Source: an uncultured Porphyromonadaceae bacterium (GTDB lineage: Bacteria; Bacteroidota; Bacteroidia; Bacteroidales; Muribaculaceae). Taken from it: a stretch of 33,908 nucleotides of DNA. Shown one piece after another: positions 26,259-33,908 of this stretch (positions are counted from its first letter, which is position 1; each line of letters opens with the position of its first letter). The translations under genes were made by a program, and so were the position numbers. Under the pieces are notes generated by a model that worked only from the letters and a program-made list of their open reading frames with translations, ran no database searches and had not been told where the DNA came from. The DNA lies in contig CABUPJ010000039.1 in the NCBI GenBank assembly GCA_902493335.1, forward strand, positions 1-33,908, given 5' to 3'.

Positions 26259-27803
26259 TTATTTGGCGAAGCTGACGGCACGTGTCTCGCGGATGACCGT
26301 AATCTTGACCTGACCGGGATAAGTCATCTCGTCCTGAATGCGGCGTGCGATTTCCGACGACAGTTTTTCGGTCTCGGCGTCGTCAATCTTGTCGGCACCG
26401 ACAATGACGCGGAGCTCTCGGCCGGCCTGGATAGCGTAGGTCTTGAGGACACCGGGATATGAAAGGGCAAGCTGTTCGAGATCCTTGAGACGCTTGATAT
26501 ATGCCTCGACAATCTCCCGGCGGGCGCCGGGACGTGCGCCAGAGATGGCGTCGCAGACCTGAACGATGGGTGCGAGAAGCGATGTCTGTTCGATTTCGTC
26601 GTGGTGGGCGCCGATGGCGTTGCAGATTTCGGGCTTCTCCTTATATTTCTCGGCAAGCTTCATGCCTAAAAGTGCATGCGGCAGTTCGGGCTCGTCGTCA
26701 GGCACTTTGCCTATATCGTGAAGAAGGCCGGCTCGGCGGGCTTTCTTGGGATTGAGACCGAGTTCAGAGGCCATGATGGCGCAGAGATTCGCAGTCTCGC
26801 GAGAGTGCTGGAGCAGGTTCTGACCGTAGCTCGAGCGATATTTCATCTTGCCGACGAGGCGGATGAGGTCGGGGTGCAGCCCGTGGATGCCGAGGTCGAT
26901 GGCCGTGCGCTTGCCGGTCTCGATGATTTCCTCTTCGATCTGTTTGCGGACTTTGGCGACAACTTCTTCGATACGGGCAGGGTGGATACGTCCGTCAGCG
27001 ACAAGCTGATGGAGGGCGAGGCGGGCGATTTCGCGACGGACGGGGTCGAAGCCCGAAAGCACGATGGCCTCGGGGGTGTCGTCGACGATAATCTCGATGC
27101 CCGTAGCGGCTTCGAGAGCACGGATGTTGCGGCCCTCGCGGCCGATGATGCGGCCTTTGACCTCGTCGCTGTCGATATGGAAGACCGTGACCGAGTTCTC
27201 GATGGCGGTCTCGGTAGCGACGCGCTGTATCGACTGGACGACAATGCGTTTGGCTTCTTTGTTTGCCGTCATCTTCGCGTCGTCCATGATGTCGTTGATA
27301 TAAGAGGCGGCGGCTGTCTTGGCTTCGTCTTTGAGCGATTCGATGAGTTTCTCCTTGGCTTCCTGCGACGAGAGGCCCGAGATATGCTCGAGCTGTTCCT
27401 GAGCCTGATGATGGAGCTTGTCGAGCTCGGCCTGACGCGACTCAACAACAGCAAACTGTGCCTCGAGAGTCTGGCGGGTCGCCTCAATCTCGTTTTTGGC
27501 TCGCTGGTTTTCACCCTGCTGCTGATTGAGCTGAAGCTCACGCTGTTTGAGGCGCGCTTCTGTCGATTGTATCTTCGACATGCGCTGGTTTGCCTGCTTC
27601 TCGGCGTCGGCGGTAATCTGCAGTGCCTCTTCGCGGCCTTCGAGGATTTTGTTGCGTTTGAGGTCCTCGGCCTCGCGCACGGCGTCGTCATAAATCACCT
27701 TTGCGCGGCTTTTTGCCATCGACCGCTGCACTATGACAGTGACTGCTACTGCCATAGCCGCGCTGATGATGGCGATAGCGATATACAATATTATATGTGA
27801 CAT
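26259..27803 (-). CDS. rny: Ribonuclease Y
   Basis: RNase Y is a membrane-anchored endoribonuclease that starts mRNA decay. The 514-residue protein has one membrane helix (about 4-25), a long coiled coil (about 30-190), a KH domain (GRIIGREGRN, 217-226) and an HD domain with H333, H362-D363 (LLHDIGK) and GAHHDE (398-403). The family-typical end PGQVKITVIRETRAVSFAK is present. It heads the compact eleven-gene run and is followed by the RicT-like gene. Its leader is the structured zapA-rny intergenic region. Confidence 0.97.
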   Translation of the reverse strand: MSHIILYIAIAIISAAMAVAVTVIVQRSMAKSRAKVIYDDAVREAEDLKRNKILEGREEALQITADAEKQANQRMSKIQSTEARLKQRELQLNQQQGENQRAKNEIEATRQTLEAQFAVVESRQAELDKLHHQAQEQLEHISGLSSQEAKEKLIESLKDEAKTAAASYINDIMDDAKMTANKEAKRIVVQSIQRVATETAIENSVTVFHIDSDEVKGRIIGREGRNIRALEAATGIEIIVDDTPEAIVLSGFDPVRREIARLALHQLVADGRIHPARIEEVVAKVRKQIEEEIIETGKRTAIDLGIHGLHPDLIRLVGKMKYRSSYGQNLLQHSRETANLCAIMASELGLNPKKARRAGLLHDIGKVPDDEPELPHALLGMKLAEKYKEKPEICNAIGAHHDEIEQTSLLAPIVQVCDAISGARPGARREIVEAYIKRLKDLEQLALSYPGVLKTYAIQAGRELRVIVGADKIDDAETEKLSSEIARRIQDEMTYPGQVKITVIRETRAVSFAK

Positions 27804-27829
27804 ATATTACTTATATTGATTAACAGTTA

Positions 27830-27960
27830 AATAAAAGTTCTCTATCAGTCGGCCCGGCAGCGCGTTGTCGGCAGACGTATCAACACGACGACAGCCCCGC
27901 ATCAGCCTTAAATTGCGACACAGGAAAATCGACCGTGGAGACGATAAAAAAACTTTCGTT
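27830..27960 (-). ncRNA. Candidate 6S RNA between zapA and rny
   Basis: Read on the minus strand, 14 bases at 27943-27956 pair with 14 bases at 27833-27846, with one mismatch and some G-U pairs. This closes a domain of about 125 bases. An inner GGUCG/CGACU stem and a 7-bp CGUGUUG/CAACGCG hairpin lie inside, leaving large internal loops. A long closing stem with an open centre is the 6S RNA layout. The gene next to zapA is 6S in gamma-proteobacteria, and my recollection is that Bacteroidetes keep a short 6S form near here. No reading frame fits the region. The alternative is a structured leader of rny. Confidence 0.42.
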
Positions 27961-27966
27961 CAACTA

Positions 27967-28257
27967 TCAGTCGGCTTTGAGCAATATCTCGTCGAGTTTA
28001 TGCTCAAAATCGTCAATCATCTCACTCTGAGCCTGCAACTGATCGCTTTTTCTATAATACAGCTCTGCAAAAGCCAGAGCGACAAGCGCAAGCACCTCAT
28101 GTGAGGATTTCTGTTTATGGACCTCCCGCCAGTTTGCCCACAACTTGTTGAGGTGGTAGGCTGCTTTGCGATAGACGGGCTCTTCTGCCCTGTCAATATC
28201 GAAATGCACCGGTTCGACGTCGGCTATCTTGATTGTTACCTTCAGTTTATCTTTCAT
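27967..28257 (-). CDS. zapA: Cell division protein ZapA
   Basis: ZapA cross-links FtsZ filaments at the division site. The 96-residue protein has the short N-terminal beta domain (KVTIKIADVEPVHFDIDR) followed by a long helix that forms a coiled coil (about 35-94). The length is typical. It lies 9 bases after a small coiled-coil gene, with which it is probably co-transcribed and which may be a functional partner. Confidence 0.9.
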   Translation of the reverse strand: MKDKLKVTIKIADVEPVHFDIDRAEEPVYRKAAYHLNKLWANWREVHKQKSSHEVLALVALAFAELYYRKSDQLQAQSEMIDDFEHKLDEILLKAD

Positions 28258-28266
28258 CTGTCAGCA

Positions 28267-28560
28267 TCATTCGTTGAGATCGAGGATGCAGCGGTCTATT
28301 TCCCGCACCAATCCGGCTATCAATGACCGCGTCTCTTCGAGACGCTTGCCGTCGGGCGCCAGCGTCGAGGCTATTCTGAGATACTCGTTTTCCATGGTGA
28401 GCTTCTCTATCTCGACTTTGTTGCGCTCAAGCTCGGCTGTGAGCTCGGCGATGCGAGCGTCGGCGGCGTTTTTCTCATCGCGCAAACGGCAGTATCGCTC
28501 CACGACCAAGTCTGCCTTGGTCGCCACGCGGTCAAGCTGCTGTTTGAGATCGACGGCCAT
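28267..28560 (-). CDS. Small coiled-coil protein upstream of zapA
   Basis: From ATG 28560 (MAVDLKQQL) this is a 97-residue cytoplasmic protein with heptad-like leucine, isoleucine and valine spacing across almost its whole length (about 5-70) and a charged end. A GTG at 28578 would extend it by six codons but lies inside the -7 promoter box, so I prefer the ATG. Position and size recall ZapB-like division proteins, but sequence alone does not prove this. Confidence 0.75.
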   Translation of the reverse strand: MAVDLKQQLDRVATKADLVVERYCRLRDEKNAADARIAELTAELERNKVEIEKLTMENEYLRIASTLAPDGKRLEETRSLIAGLVREIDRCILDLNE

Positions 28561-28577
28561 TTTATTCCAAATTTTCA

Positions 28578-28585
28578 CAAATGTA
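28578..28585 (-). promoter_or_regulatory. -7 box upstream of the zapA gene pair
   Basis: TACATTTG on the minus strand matches TAnnTTTG exactly and lies 17 bases before ATG 28560. The only nearby upstream TTG is 12 bases away, shorter than the usual 20, so the -33 element is weak. Confidence 0.5.
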
Positions 28586-28661
28586 ATACTTTTTTTTCAA
28601 TACGCTGCCGTTGAACGTAAAAAATATTACATCCATCCAAAAATTTACCGTTGCCGTTGAC

Positions 28662-29021
28662 TTACCAGCTATAGGTGAAGCCGACAGAATCGAGCTGCGC
28701 GGAGACGGGAGGGGTGAGTTTTCTGACCGTTATTTCTCCGCCGTCGATAGCAGGATAAGCCTCGAGAATCGCCGCGCGGATGCGCCCCACCACATGTTCG
28801 AGCAGCTTCGACGGCGTTGCCATCTCGCGCTTGACTATCTCTATTACCTCGGCATAGTTGAGCGAGTGACCGAGATTGTCGTCGGCCATGGCCTCAAGAG
28901 CCGGCGGATAAGACAGGCGCAGTGACACCTCGAAGACATTGCCCACGACGGTCTCCTGAGCGAAAACGCCGTGGTTAGCCCTGATCCTGAGGCGTTCAAT
29001 CAATATTTCAGCCTTTGCCAT
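28662..29021 (-). CDS. folB: Dihydroneopterin aldolase FolB
   Basis: FolB splits dihydroneopterin to 6-hydroxymethyl-dihydropterin in folate synthesis. The 119-residue protein shows the family motifs: ANHGVFAQE with E23, LNYAEV (54-59), LLEHVVGRI with E75-H76, and the catalytic lysine K101 in RKLTPP. The length is standard. It starts 24 bases after the rnr stop and is probably co-transcribed with it. Dihydroneopterin links it loosely to QueD, which uses the triphosphate form. Confidence 0.95.
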   Translation of the reverse strand: MAKAEILIERLRIRANHGVFAQETVVGNVFEVSLRLSYPPALEAMADDNLGHSLNYAEVIEIVKREMATPSKLLEHVVGRIRAAILEAYPAIDGGEITVRKLTPPVSAQLDSVGFTYSW

Positions 29022-29045
29022 TATCCCGTTTTGATGATGATGAGG

Positions 29046-31304
29046 TCATTTGCGGCGACGGCGCCCGGGAGTCTCGTGGCGGCGCTGTTTTTTCTTCTTG
29101 CCGCCGTCCTTGAGAATCTCGGCGACGCTGCGTCCGCCTTTGAGGCTGTCGAGTGTACGGGGCGGATTTTTCTCGTCGACGATGACAAAGTCGAGCTGCT
29201 TGCGCTCGAGATTGCAGCGGGCGACCTGCACTTTGATTTTGTCGCCGAGACGATAGCGGTGGTTATAGCGTCGTCCGACAAGACAATAGTTGCGTTCGTC
29301 AAAGTCATAGTAGTCGTCGGCAAGGTCGCGCATCGGCACGAGGCCCTCGCATTTGTTCTCGTCGAGCTCGACATAAAGCCCCCACTCTGTCACGCCCGAG
29401 ATGACACCGTCATAGACCTCGCCGAGACGGTCGCTCATATATTCGACCTGCTTGTATTTTATCGAGGCGCGCTCAGCGTTGGCAGCGAGCTGTTCCTGGT
29501 CGGACGAATGTTTGCAGAGCTGCTCGAGCTTTTCCTTGCCCGCACTGCGGCCTCCGGCGAGATAGCGCTCGAGAAGACGGTGGACCATCATGTCGGGATA
29601 GCGGCGTATCGGCGAGGTGAAGTGGGTATAATAATCAAAGCCGAGGCCGTAGTGGCCGATGTTGTCCGTTGTGTATATAGCCTTTGCCATAGAGCGGATC
29701 GCCAGCGTTGCGAGAAGGTTTTCCTCGGGACGGTCCTTGATGTCGGCGAGCATCTTGTTGAGCGAGCGGTTGATTTCCTGAGGCGTGCCTTTGGTCTTGA
29801 CCTTGTGGCCGAAGGTGCGCGCCAGCTGGCTCAGATTGTTGAGGCGGTCGACGTCGGGAACATCGTGGACGCGGTAGACAAACTGTTTGCCTTTCTTCTT
29901 GCCGCCGGCCATGCCTATAGTCGTGGCGACGGTGCGGTTGGCAAGCAGCATGAATTCCTCGATGAGCTTGTTTGCGTCTTTCGATTCCTTGAAGTATACG
30001 CCGACGGGATGTCCGGTCTCGTCGATGTCGAAACGCACCTCCATGCGGTCGAAGTCGACCGAGCCGTTTTCATAGCGCGCGGCGCGCAGTATCTTTGCCA
30101 GACGGTCGAGGGTCAGAATCTCATCGGCATAGTCGCCTTTGCCTGTCTCGATGACGTCCTGCGCCTCTTCATAAGTGAAGCGGCGGTTTGAGCGAATCAC
30201 CGTGCGTGTGATGTCAGATTTGACAACACGTCCGTCGGGCGTCATCTCGAAGATGGCCGAGAATGTCAGCTTGTCTTCGTCGGGGCGCAGCGAGCAGATG
30301 CCGTTGCTGAGGTGCTCGGGCAGCATCGGGACGACGCGGTCGACGAGGTAGACCGACGTGGCGCGGTCGCGGGCCTCGCGGTCGATGATGGTGTCGGGGC
30401 GGACATAGTGGGTGACGTCGGCGATATGAACGCCTACCTCATAGTTGCCGTTGGCGAGCTTGCGCAGCGACAGGGCATCGTCGAAGTCCTTGGCGTCCTT
30501 GGGGTCGATGGTGAAAGTAGTGACGTCGCGCATGTCACGACGGGCTGCGACGACTTCGTCGGTGATGCCGGCGTCAATCCTGTCGGCAGCCTTCTCGACA
30601 GCCTCGGGATAGCGGTAAGGCAGACCGAACTCGGCGAGTATGGCATGGATTTCGGCGTTGTTTTCGCCGGCTTTGCCGAGGATGTCAACGACCTCGCCGA
30701 TAGGATTTTTCGAATCGTCGGGCCACTGGGTAATTCTGACGATTGCCTTGTCGCCGGTGACACCGCCCTTAAGTTTGGCGCGCGGTATGATGATGTCAGA
30801 TGCCAAATATTTCGAATCAGTGAGCAGCGAGGCGTAATGGCGCTCGACTTTGAGCGTGCCGATAAAGGTCTGGTCTTTTTTCTCGATGATTTCGATCACC
30901 TCGGCCTCGGGCTCGCGCCCCTTGACCCGCGCCGCGATGTTTACCTTGACTTTGTCGCCGTTAAGGGCGTGGAGCGAGTTGCGTTCGGCCACGAAGATGG
31001 GCTCGCCGTCTTCGTCGGTGATGACGCTGTTCTTGCCGTTGGAGCGGCGGACGAACACACCCGTCGCCACGGTCGTGCGGCTCGGTGTCTTGTATTTGCC
31101 GGGCGACACTTCGATAAGGTCGCCGTCAAAAGCGAGTTCGGCGAGTTTCAGCGCTACCACACGCTGCTGCGCGGGATTCTCGACCCCGAGGGCGTGCGAC
31201 ACCTGTTTATAATTGAACGTGGCGTTGCTCTGTTGCTGTATATAGCTGTCGACCGCGTCTCTGAGAAGGTCGGTCTGTTTGGTCTTTTTTGTAGTCTTGG
31301 CCAT
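29046..31304 (-). CDS. rnr: Ribonuclease R (RNB family 3'-5' exoribonuclease)
   Basis: RNase R degrades structured RNAs from the 3' end. The 752-residue protein has an N-terminal helix-turn-helix-like part (about 10-70), cold-shock OB domains (about 75-240), and the RNB catalytic domain with TIDPKDAKDFDDAL. Its metal-binding aspartates are D267, D273, D275 and D276. An S1 domain follows (about 635-715), and the C-terminus is a lysine/arginine-rich tail. All parts of a full-length RNase R are present. Confidence 0.97.
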   Translation of the reverse strand: MAKTTKKTKQTDLLRDAVDSYIQQQSNATFNYKQVSHALGVENPAQQRVVALKLAELAFDGDLIEVSPGKYKTPSRTTVATGVFVRRSNGKNSVITDEDGEPIFVAERNSLHALNGDKVKVNIAARVKGREPEAEVIEIIEKKDQTFIGTLKVERHYASLLTDSKYLASDIIIPRAKLKGGVTGDKAIVRITQWPDDSKNPIGEVVDILGKAGENNAEIHAILAEFGLPYRYPEAVEKAADRIDAGITDEVVAARRDMRDVTTFTIDPKDAKDFDDALSLRKLANGNYEVGVHIADVTHYVRPDTIIDREARDRATSVYLVDRVVPMLPEHLSNGICSLRPDEDKLTFSAIFEMTPDGRVVKSDITRTVIRSNRRFTYEEAQDVIETGKGDYADEILTLDRLAKILRAARYENGSVDFDRMEVRFDIDETGHPVGVYFKESKDANKLIEEFMLLANRTVATTIGMAGGKKKGKQFVYRVHDVPDVDRLNNLSQLARTFGHKVKTKGTPQEINRSLNKMLADIKDRPEENLLATLAIRSMAKAIYTTDNIGHYGLGFDYYTHFTSPIRRYPDMMVHRLLERYLAGGRSAGKEKLEQLCKHSSDQEQLAANAERASIKYKQVEYMSDRLGEVYDGVISGVTEWGLYVELDENKCEGLVPMRDLADDYYDFDERNYCLVGRRYNHRYRLGDKIKVQVARCNLERKQLDFVIVDEKNPPRTLDSLKGGRSVAEILKDGGKKKKQRRHETPGRRRRK

Positions 31305-31398
31305 AGTTGTAAATGGTGTTTTATGTGTCAGACGTCTGTTTTATTACAATATATAACGCTTTCGGGCCCGTTCTCGTTGGCAGCGCTCTCGCGATTAT

Positions 31399-31433
31399 GA
31401 CCGCGGCCCAAGGAGATACCCCTGAGCCGCGTC
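31399..31433 (-). promoter_or_regulatory. Stable hairpin between gyrB and rnr
   Basis: On the minus strand an 11-bp stem (31420-31430 with 31403-31413) carries a 6-base loop. It can be extended by three more pairs past a one-base bulge (31431-31433 with 31399-31401). No T-run follows, so it is not a canonical terminator. It lies 15 bases after the gyrB stop and may protect the gyrB 3' end or shape the rnr leader. Confidence 0.55.
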
Positions 31434-31448
31434 GTTATTGTCGTTGAA

Positions 31449-33380
31449 TTATGCGTCGATGTTGGCGTAATTGGCATTCGATTCGATGAAGTCGCGTCGC
31501 GGGCCGACGTCTTCGCCCATGAGCATCGAGAAGATGCGGTCGGCTTCGGCGGCGTCACTGATGTTGACCTGCTTGAGCATTCGCATCTCGGGCGACATCG
31601 TTGTGTCGCGCAGCTCTTTGGCACTCATCTCACCGAGACCTTTGTAGCGTTGCACCGTCGTGCGGTTGCCGTGCTCCATTATGAAACGCTGCACCTGCTG
31701 GTCGGTCCAGCAATATTCCTCGACTTTGCCGAGTTTGCATTTATAGAGCGGCGGCGTCGCGAGATAGAGATAACCTTTCTCGATGACGGGACGCATGCGG
31801 CGGAAGAAGAATGTCATCAGCAGGGTCGCGATATGGCTGCCGTCGACATCGGCATCGGTCATGATGATGATCTTGTGATAGGCCAGACGCGAGAGGTTGG
31901 CTTCCTTGGGGTCTTCCTCTGTGCCGATGGTCACGCGCAGGGCGCGGAAGAGGTTGGTGATTTCTTCGTTGTCGAAGATTTTGTGCTCCATGGCTTTCTC
32001 GACGTTGAGGATTTTACCGCGGAGCGGGAGAATGGCCTGAAACGTGCGGTCGCGGCCCTGTTTGGCCGTACCGCCTGCCGAGTCACCCTCGACGATGAAA
32101 ATCTCGCAGTCTTCGGCTGTGCGCGACGAGCAGTCGGCGAGTTTGCCGGGAAGTCCGCCGCCCGACAGGGGCGAACTGCGCTGCACTTTCTTGCGGGCGT
32201 TGATGGCGGCGTTGCGCGCCTGGGCGGCCAATATCACCTTGTCGACAATGGTGCGGGCCTGCTTGGGATTTTCCTCAAGGTAGGTGCCGAGCGCGTCGCT
32301 GACAGCGGTCTGCACCGCACCGATGACCTCGTTGTTGCCGAGCTTTGTCTTTGTCTGGCCCTCAAACTGAGGCTCCATAACCTTGACCGACACCACAGCC
32401 GTGAGACCTTCACGGAAGTCGTCGCTGGCGATCTGCACCTTGGCGTTCTTCAGCAGATTGTTGTCTTCGGCATATTTCTTGAGGGTCGATGTCAGACCGC
32501 GGCGGAAGCCGGTGAGGTGTGTGCCGCCCTCGATGGTGTTGATATTGTTGACAAACGAATAGACGTTTTCATTATATGTGCTGTTGTATGTCAGCGCCAC
32601 TTCGACGGGTATGCCCTGACGCTCTGTCGAGAGATGGATGACATCATCGATGAGCGGCTCTTTGTTCGAGTCGATATATCTGACGAACTCGTTCAAGCCC
32701 TCGGCTGAATAGAACACCTCGTTCTTCGCGTTGCCGTTCTCGTCGATATCACGTTTGTCGGTCAGAGTCAGTCTGATACCGGCATTAAGGAAGGCAAGGT
32801 CGCGCAAACGGTTGGCGAGCGTCGAGTAATCATACTCGGTGACGACGAAAATCGTCGAGTCGGGTTTGAATGTAATCATCGTGCCGGTGCGCTCGCTGAC
32901 ACCTTCGACACGAAGCTCTGTCGTCGGCTTGCCATAGGCATATTCCTGAACGTAAGCCTTGCCGTTACGATGAATCTCGGCACGGAGATATGACGACAGC
33001 GCGTTGACACACGACACACCCACACCGTGGAGGCCGCCCGACACCTTATATGAGCCTTTGTCAAACTTGCCGCCGGCGTGGAGCACGGTCAGCACCACTT
33101 CGAGGGCGCTTTTGTGTTCTTTCTCGTGCATGTCGACGGGAATACCGCGGCCGTCATCGACGACGGTTATCGAATTATCTTCATTGATAGTGACATCTAT
33201 ATTCTTGGCATAACCGGCGAGAGCCTCATCAATCGAGTTGTCGACCACCTCATAGACGAGATGGTGCAGACCCTTGGCCGAAATATCGCCTATATACATC
33301 GCCGGACGCTTGCGCACGGCCTCCAGGCCCTCGAGGACCTGAATATTACTGGCACTATATTGTTCTTCTTTTTCTGACAT
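31449..33380 (-). CDS. gyrB: DNA gyrase subunit B
   Basis: GyrB supplies the ATPase and part of the cleavage core of DNA gyrase. The 643-residue sequence has the GHKL ATP site (E44 and N48 in YEVVDNSIDEA, D75-G77-G79 in DDGRGI, and GGLHGVGVSCVN), the transducer domain, and the TOPRIM motifs E431-GDSAGG and D509-A-D511-V-D513. It lacks the large insertion seen in E. coli GyrB, so the length is normal for Bacteroidetes. A consensus promoter lies just upstream. Confidence 0.98.
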   Translation of the reverse strand: MSEKEEQYSASNIQVLEGLEAVRKRPAMYIGDISAKGLHHLVYEVVDNSIDEALAGYAKNIDVTINEDNSITVVDDGRGIPVDMHEKEHKSALEVVLTVLHAGGKFDKGSYKVSGGLHGVGVSCVNALSSYLRAEIHRNGKAYVQEYAYGKPTTELRVEGVSERTGTMITFKPDSTIFVVTEYDYSTLANRLRDLAFLNAGIRLTLTDKRDIDENGNAKNEVFYSAEGLNEFVRYIDSNKEPLIDDVIHLSTERQGIPVEVALTYNSTYNENVYSFVNNINTIEGGTHLTGFRRGLTSTLKKYAEDNNLLKNAKVQIASDDFREGLTAVVSVKVMEPQFEGQTKTKLGNNEVIGAVQTAVSDALGTYLEENPKQARTIVDKVILAAQARNAAINARKKVQRSSPLSGGGLPGKLADCSSRTAEDCEIFIVEGDSAGGTAKQGRDRTFQAILPLRGKILNVEKAMEHKIFDNEEITNLFRALRVTIGTEEDPKEANLSRLAYHKIIIMTDADVDGSHIATLLMTFFFRRMRPVIEKGYLYLATPPLYKCKLGKVEEYCWTDQQVQRFIMEHGNRTTVQRYKGLGEMSAKELRDTTMSPEMRMLKQVNISDAAEADRIFSMLMGEDVGPRRDFIESNANYANIDA

Positions 33381-33403
33381 AATTAGTTCTTATAATTAGC
33401 ATA

Positions 33404-33435
33404 CAAAGTTACTCATTTTTTTGCGTTCGGCCAAA
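33404..33435 (-). promoter_or_regulatory. Consensus promoter of gyrB
   Basis: On the minus strand TTTG (33432-33435) and TAACTTTG (33404-33411) are 20 bases apart, a full match to the Bacteroidetes primary promoter. The leader to ATG 33380 would be about 17 bases. Confidence 0.8.
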
Positions 33436-33631
33436 TAGTTTACAAGGCCATTAATCGTCCCGGGCCAAAAAATCATCTGATTTTCGTTTATGCGCGCACG
33501 GTTTGAAATGTAAATTTCTTTAATTCGCCGTGAACATTGATTATCAATCGAGTAAAAGACAATTTCCGCAGTTTTCAGACATAGGAGTCAATTTTTTGTT
33601 TTATTTTTTTGAAAAAAAGTTTGACAAAAAC

Positions 33632-33662
33632 TTGCGCGATTAAAAAATAGTCTATACCTTTG
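33632..33662 (+). promoter_or_regulatory. Consensus promoter of the tRNA-Pro gene
   Basis: TTG (33632-33634) and TACCTTTG (33655-33662) are 20 bases apart on the plus strand, a full consensus match. The mature tRNA starts 20 bases after the -7 box. Confidence 0.82.
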
Positions 33663-33682
33663 CATCGCTTTTAAGAAATCAT

Positions 33683-33756
33683 CGGGGTGTAGCTCAGTTG
33701 GTTAGAGTACGCGTCTGGGGGGCGTGAGGTCGCTAGTTCGAGTCTAGTCACCCCGA
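33683..33756 (+). tRNA. tRNA-Pro, anticodon GGG
   Basis: A full cloverleaf of 74 bases can be drawn: 7-bp acceptor stem (CGGGGTG with CACCCCG), D arm with GTTGGTTA, anticodon stem 33710-33714 with 33722-33726, loop CTGGGGG, and T arm with TTCGAGT. The anticodon at 33717-33719 is GGG, reading CCC and CCU proline codons. The anticodon stem has two G-U pairs. The 3' CCA is not encoded and must be added by the CCA enzyme. Confidence 0.95.
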
Positions 33757-33768
33757 CAATTCAAAAGC

Positions 33769-33807
33769 AAGAGTCGATATCAGTTATGATACCGACTCTT
33801 TTCTTTT
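33769..33807 (+). terminator. Terminator after tRNA-Pro
   Basis: An outer 8-bp stem (33769-33776 with 33793-33800), one mismatch, and an inner 4-bp stem enclose a 6-base loop; a T-rich tract follows to 33807. It lies 12 bases after the tRNA. Confidence 0.85.
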
Positions 33808-33908
33808 CCGTCCTCCTCGAGATCGCACATTAATGGATCAGCAGCATAACCAGGGCGCATGGTAATAAACCTGTGTTTAGGCGTAGATGTTACAGAGGCG
33901 GAAGATAA

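Noticed and set aside
31329..31338. CAGACGTCTG palindrome before rnr as an operator
   Set aside because: A 10-base palindrome is common by chance, and no matching regulator or second copy was seen.
33808..33908. Last 100 bases searched for a gene start or second tRNA
   Set aside because: No cloverleaf, promoter box or convincing coding start is visible.

Overview
This window looks like chromosomal DNA from a Bacteroidales bacterium, most likely of the Muribaculaceae type. That is an inference from several signs: high GC in most genes, promoters of the Bacteroidetes form TTG-N20-TAnnTTTG, little use of Shine-Dalgarno sites, a long SecA (1115 residues), a GldH lipoprotein, and a TonB receptor operon of Bacteroidales-specific families. 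Almost all genes lie on the minus strand.

Positions 1-13250 read as an accessory region. It opens with a poly-G run and four closely packed hairpins (23-143). Next is the broken remnant of an AAA/DUF4143 ATPase gene (310-1007) and a strong terminator (1158-1205). A four-gene minus-strand operon follows (9647 down to 1240): TonB-dependent receptor, DUF4876 lipoprotein, DUF6850-type outer-membrane barrel and secreted M16 zinc peptidase. It has a near-consensus promoter at 9664-9695. Divergent from it is a secreted propeller-like protein with a T9SS-type tail (9822-11666, plus strand) and its own terminator. An AT-rich, intact AAA/DUF4143 ATPase (11775-13127) closes the region, preceded by an array of CATTTTGCC repeats.

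From 13252 on, the genes are mainly housekeeping. secA stands alone with its own terminator and -7 box. Upstream of it is a very compact minus-strand run of eleven genes (27803 down to 16807), with stop/start overlaps or gaps of at most 24 bases: rny (RNase Y), a PSP1/RicT-like protein, gldH, a HAD phosphatase, an M24 peptidase, the CCA-adding enzyme, queD, queE, a DUF4468 protein, a DUF4105/Lnb-like membrane protein and a degenerate alkaline-phosphatase-superfamily protein. Between rny and zapA lies a structured non-coding stretch that is a candidate 6S RNA. Further right come zapA with a small coiled-coil partner, folB, rnr (RNase R), a structured intergenic hairpin, and gyrB with a consensus promoter. 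At the right end, on the plus strand, are a consensus promoter, tRNA-Pro(GGG) and a terminator. I see nothing identifiable in the last 100 bases.

Several functions connect. RNase Y and a RicT-like protein share an operon. The tRNA gene does not encode its CCA end, and the CCA-adding enzyme is in the same window. QueD and QueE are successive enzymes of queuosine precursor synthesis. The main items for a second look are the receptor/lipoprotein/barrel/M16 operon, the phosphatase-fold protein that has lost most of its active site, the 6S-like RNA, the repeat array before the ATPase, and the deletion that broke the first ATPase gene.
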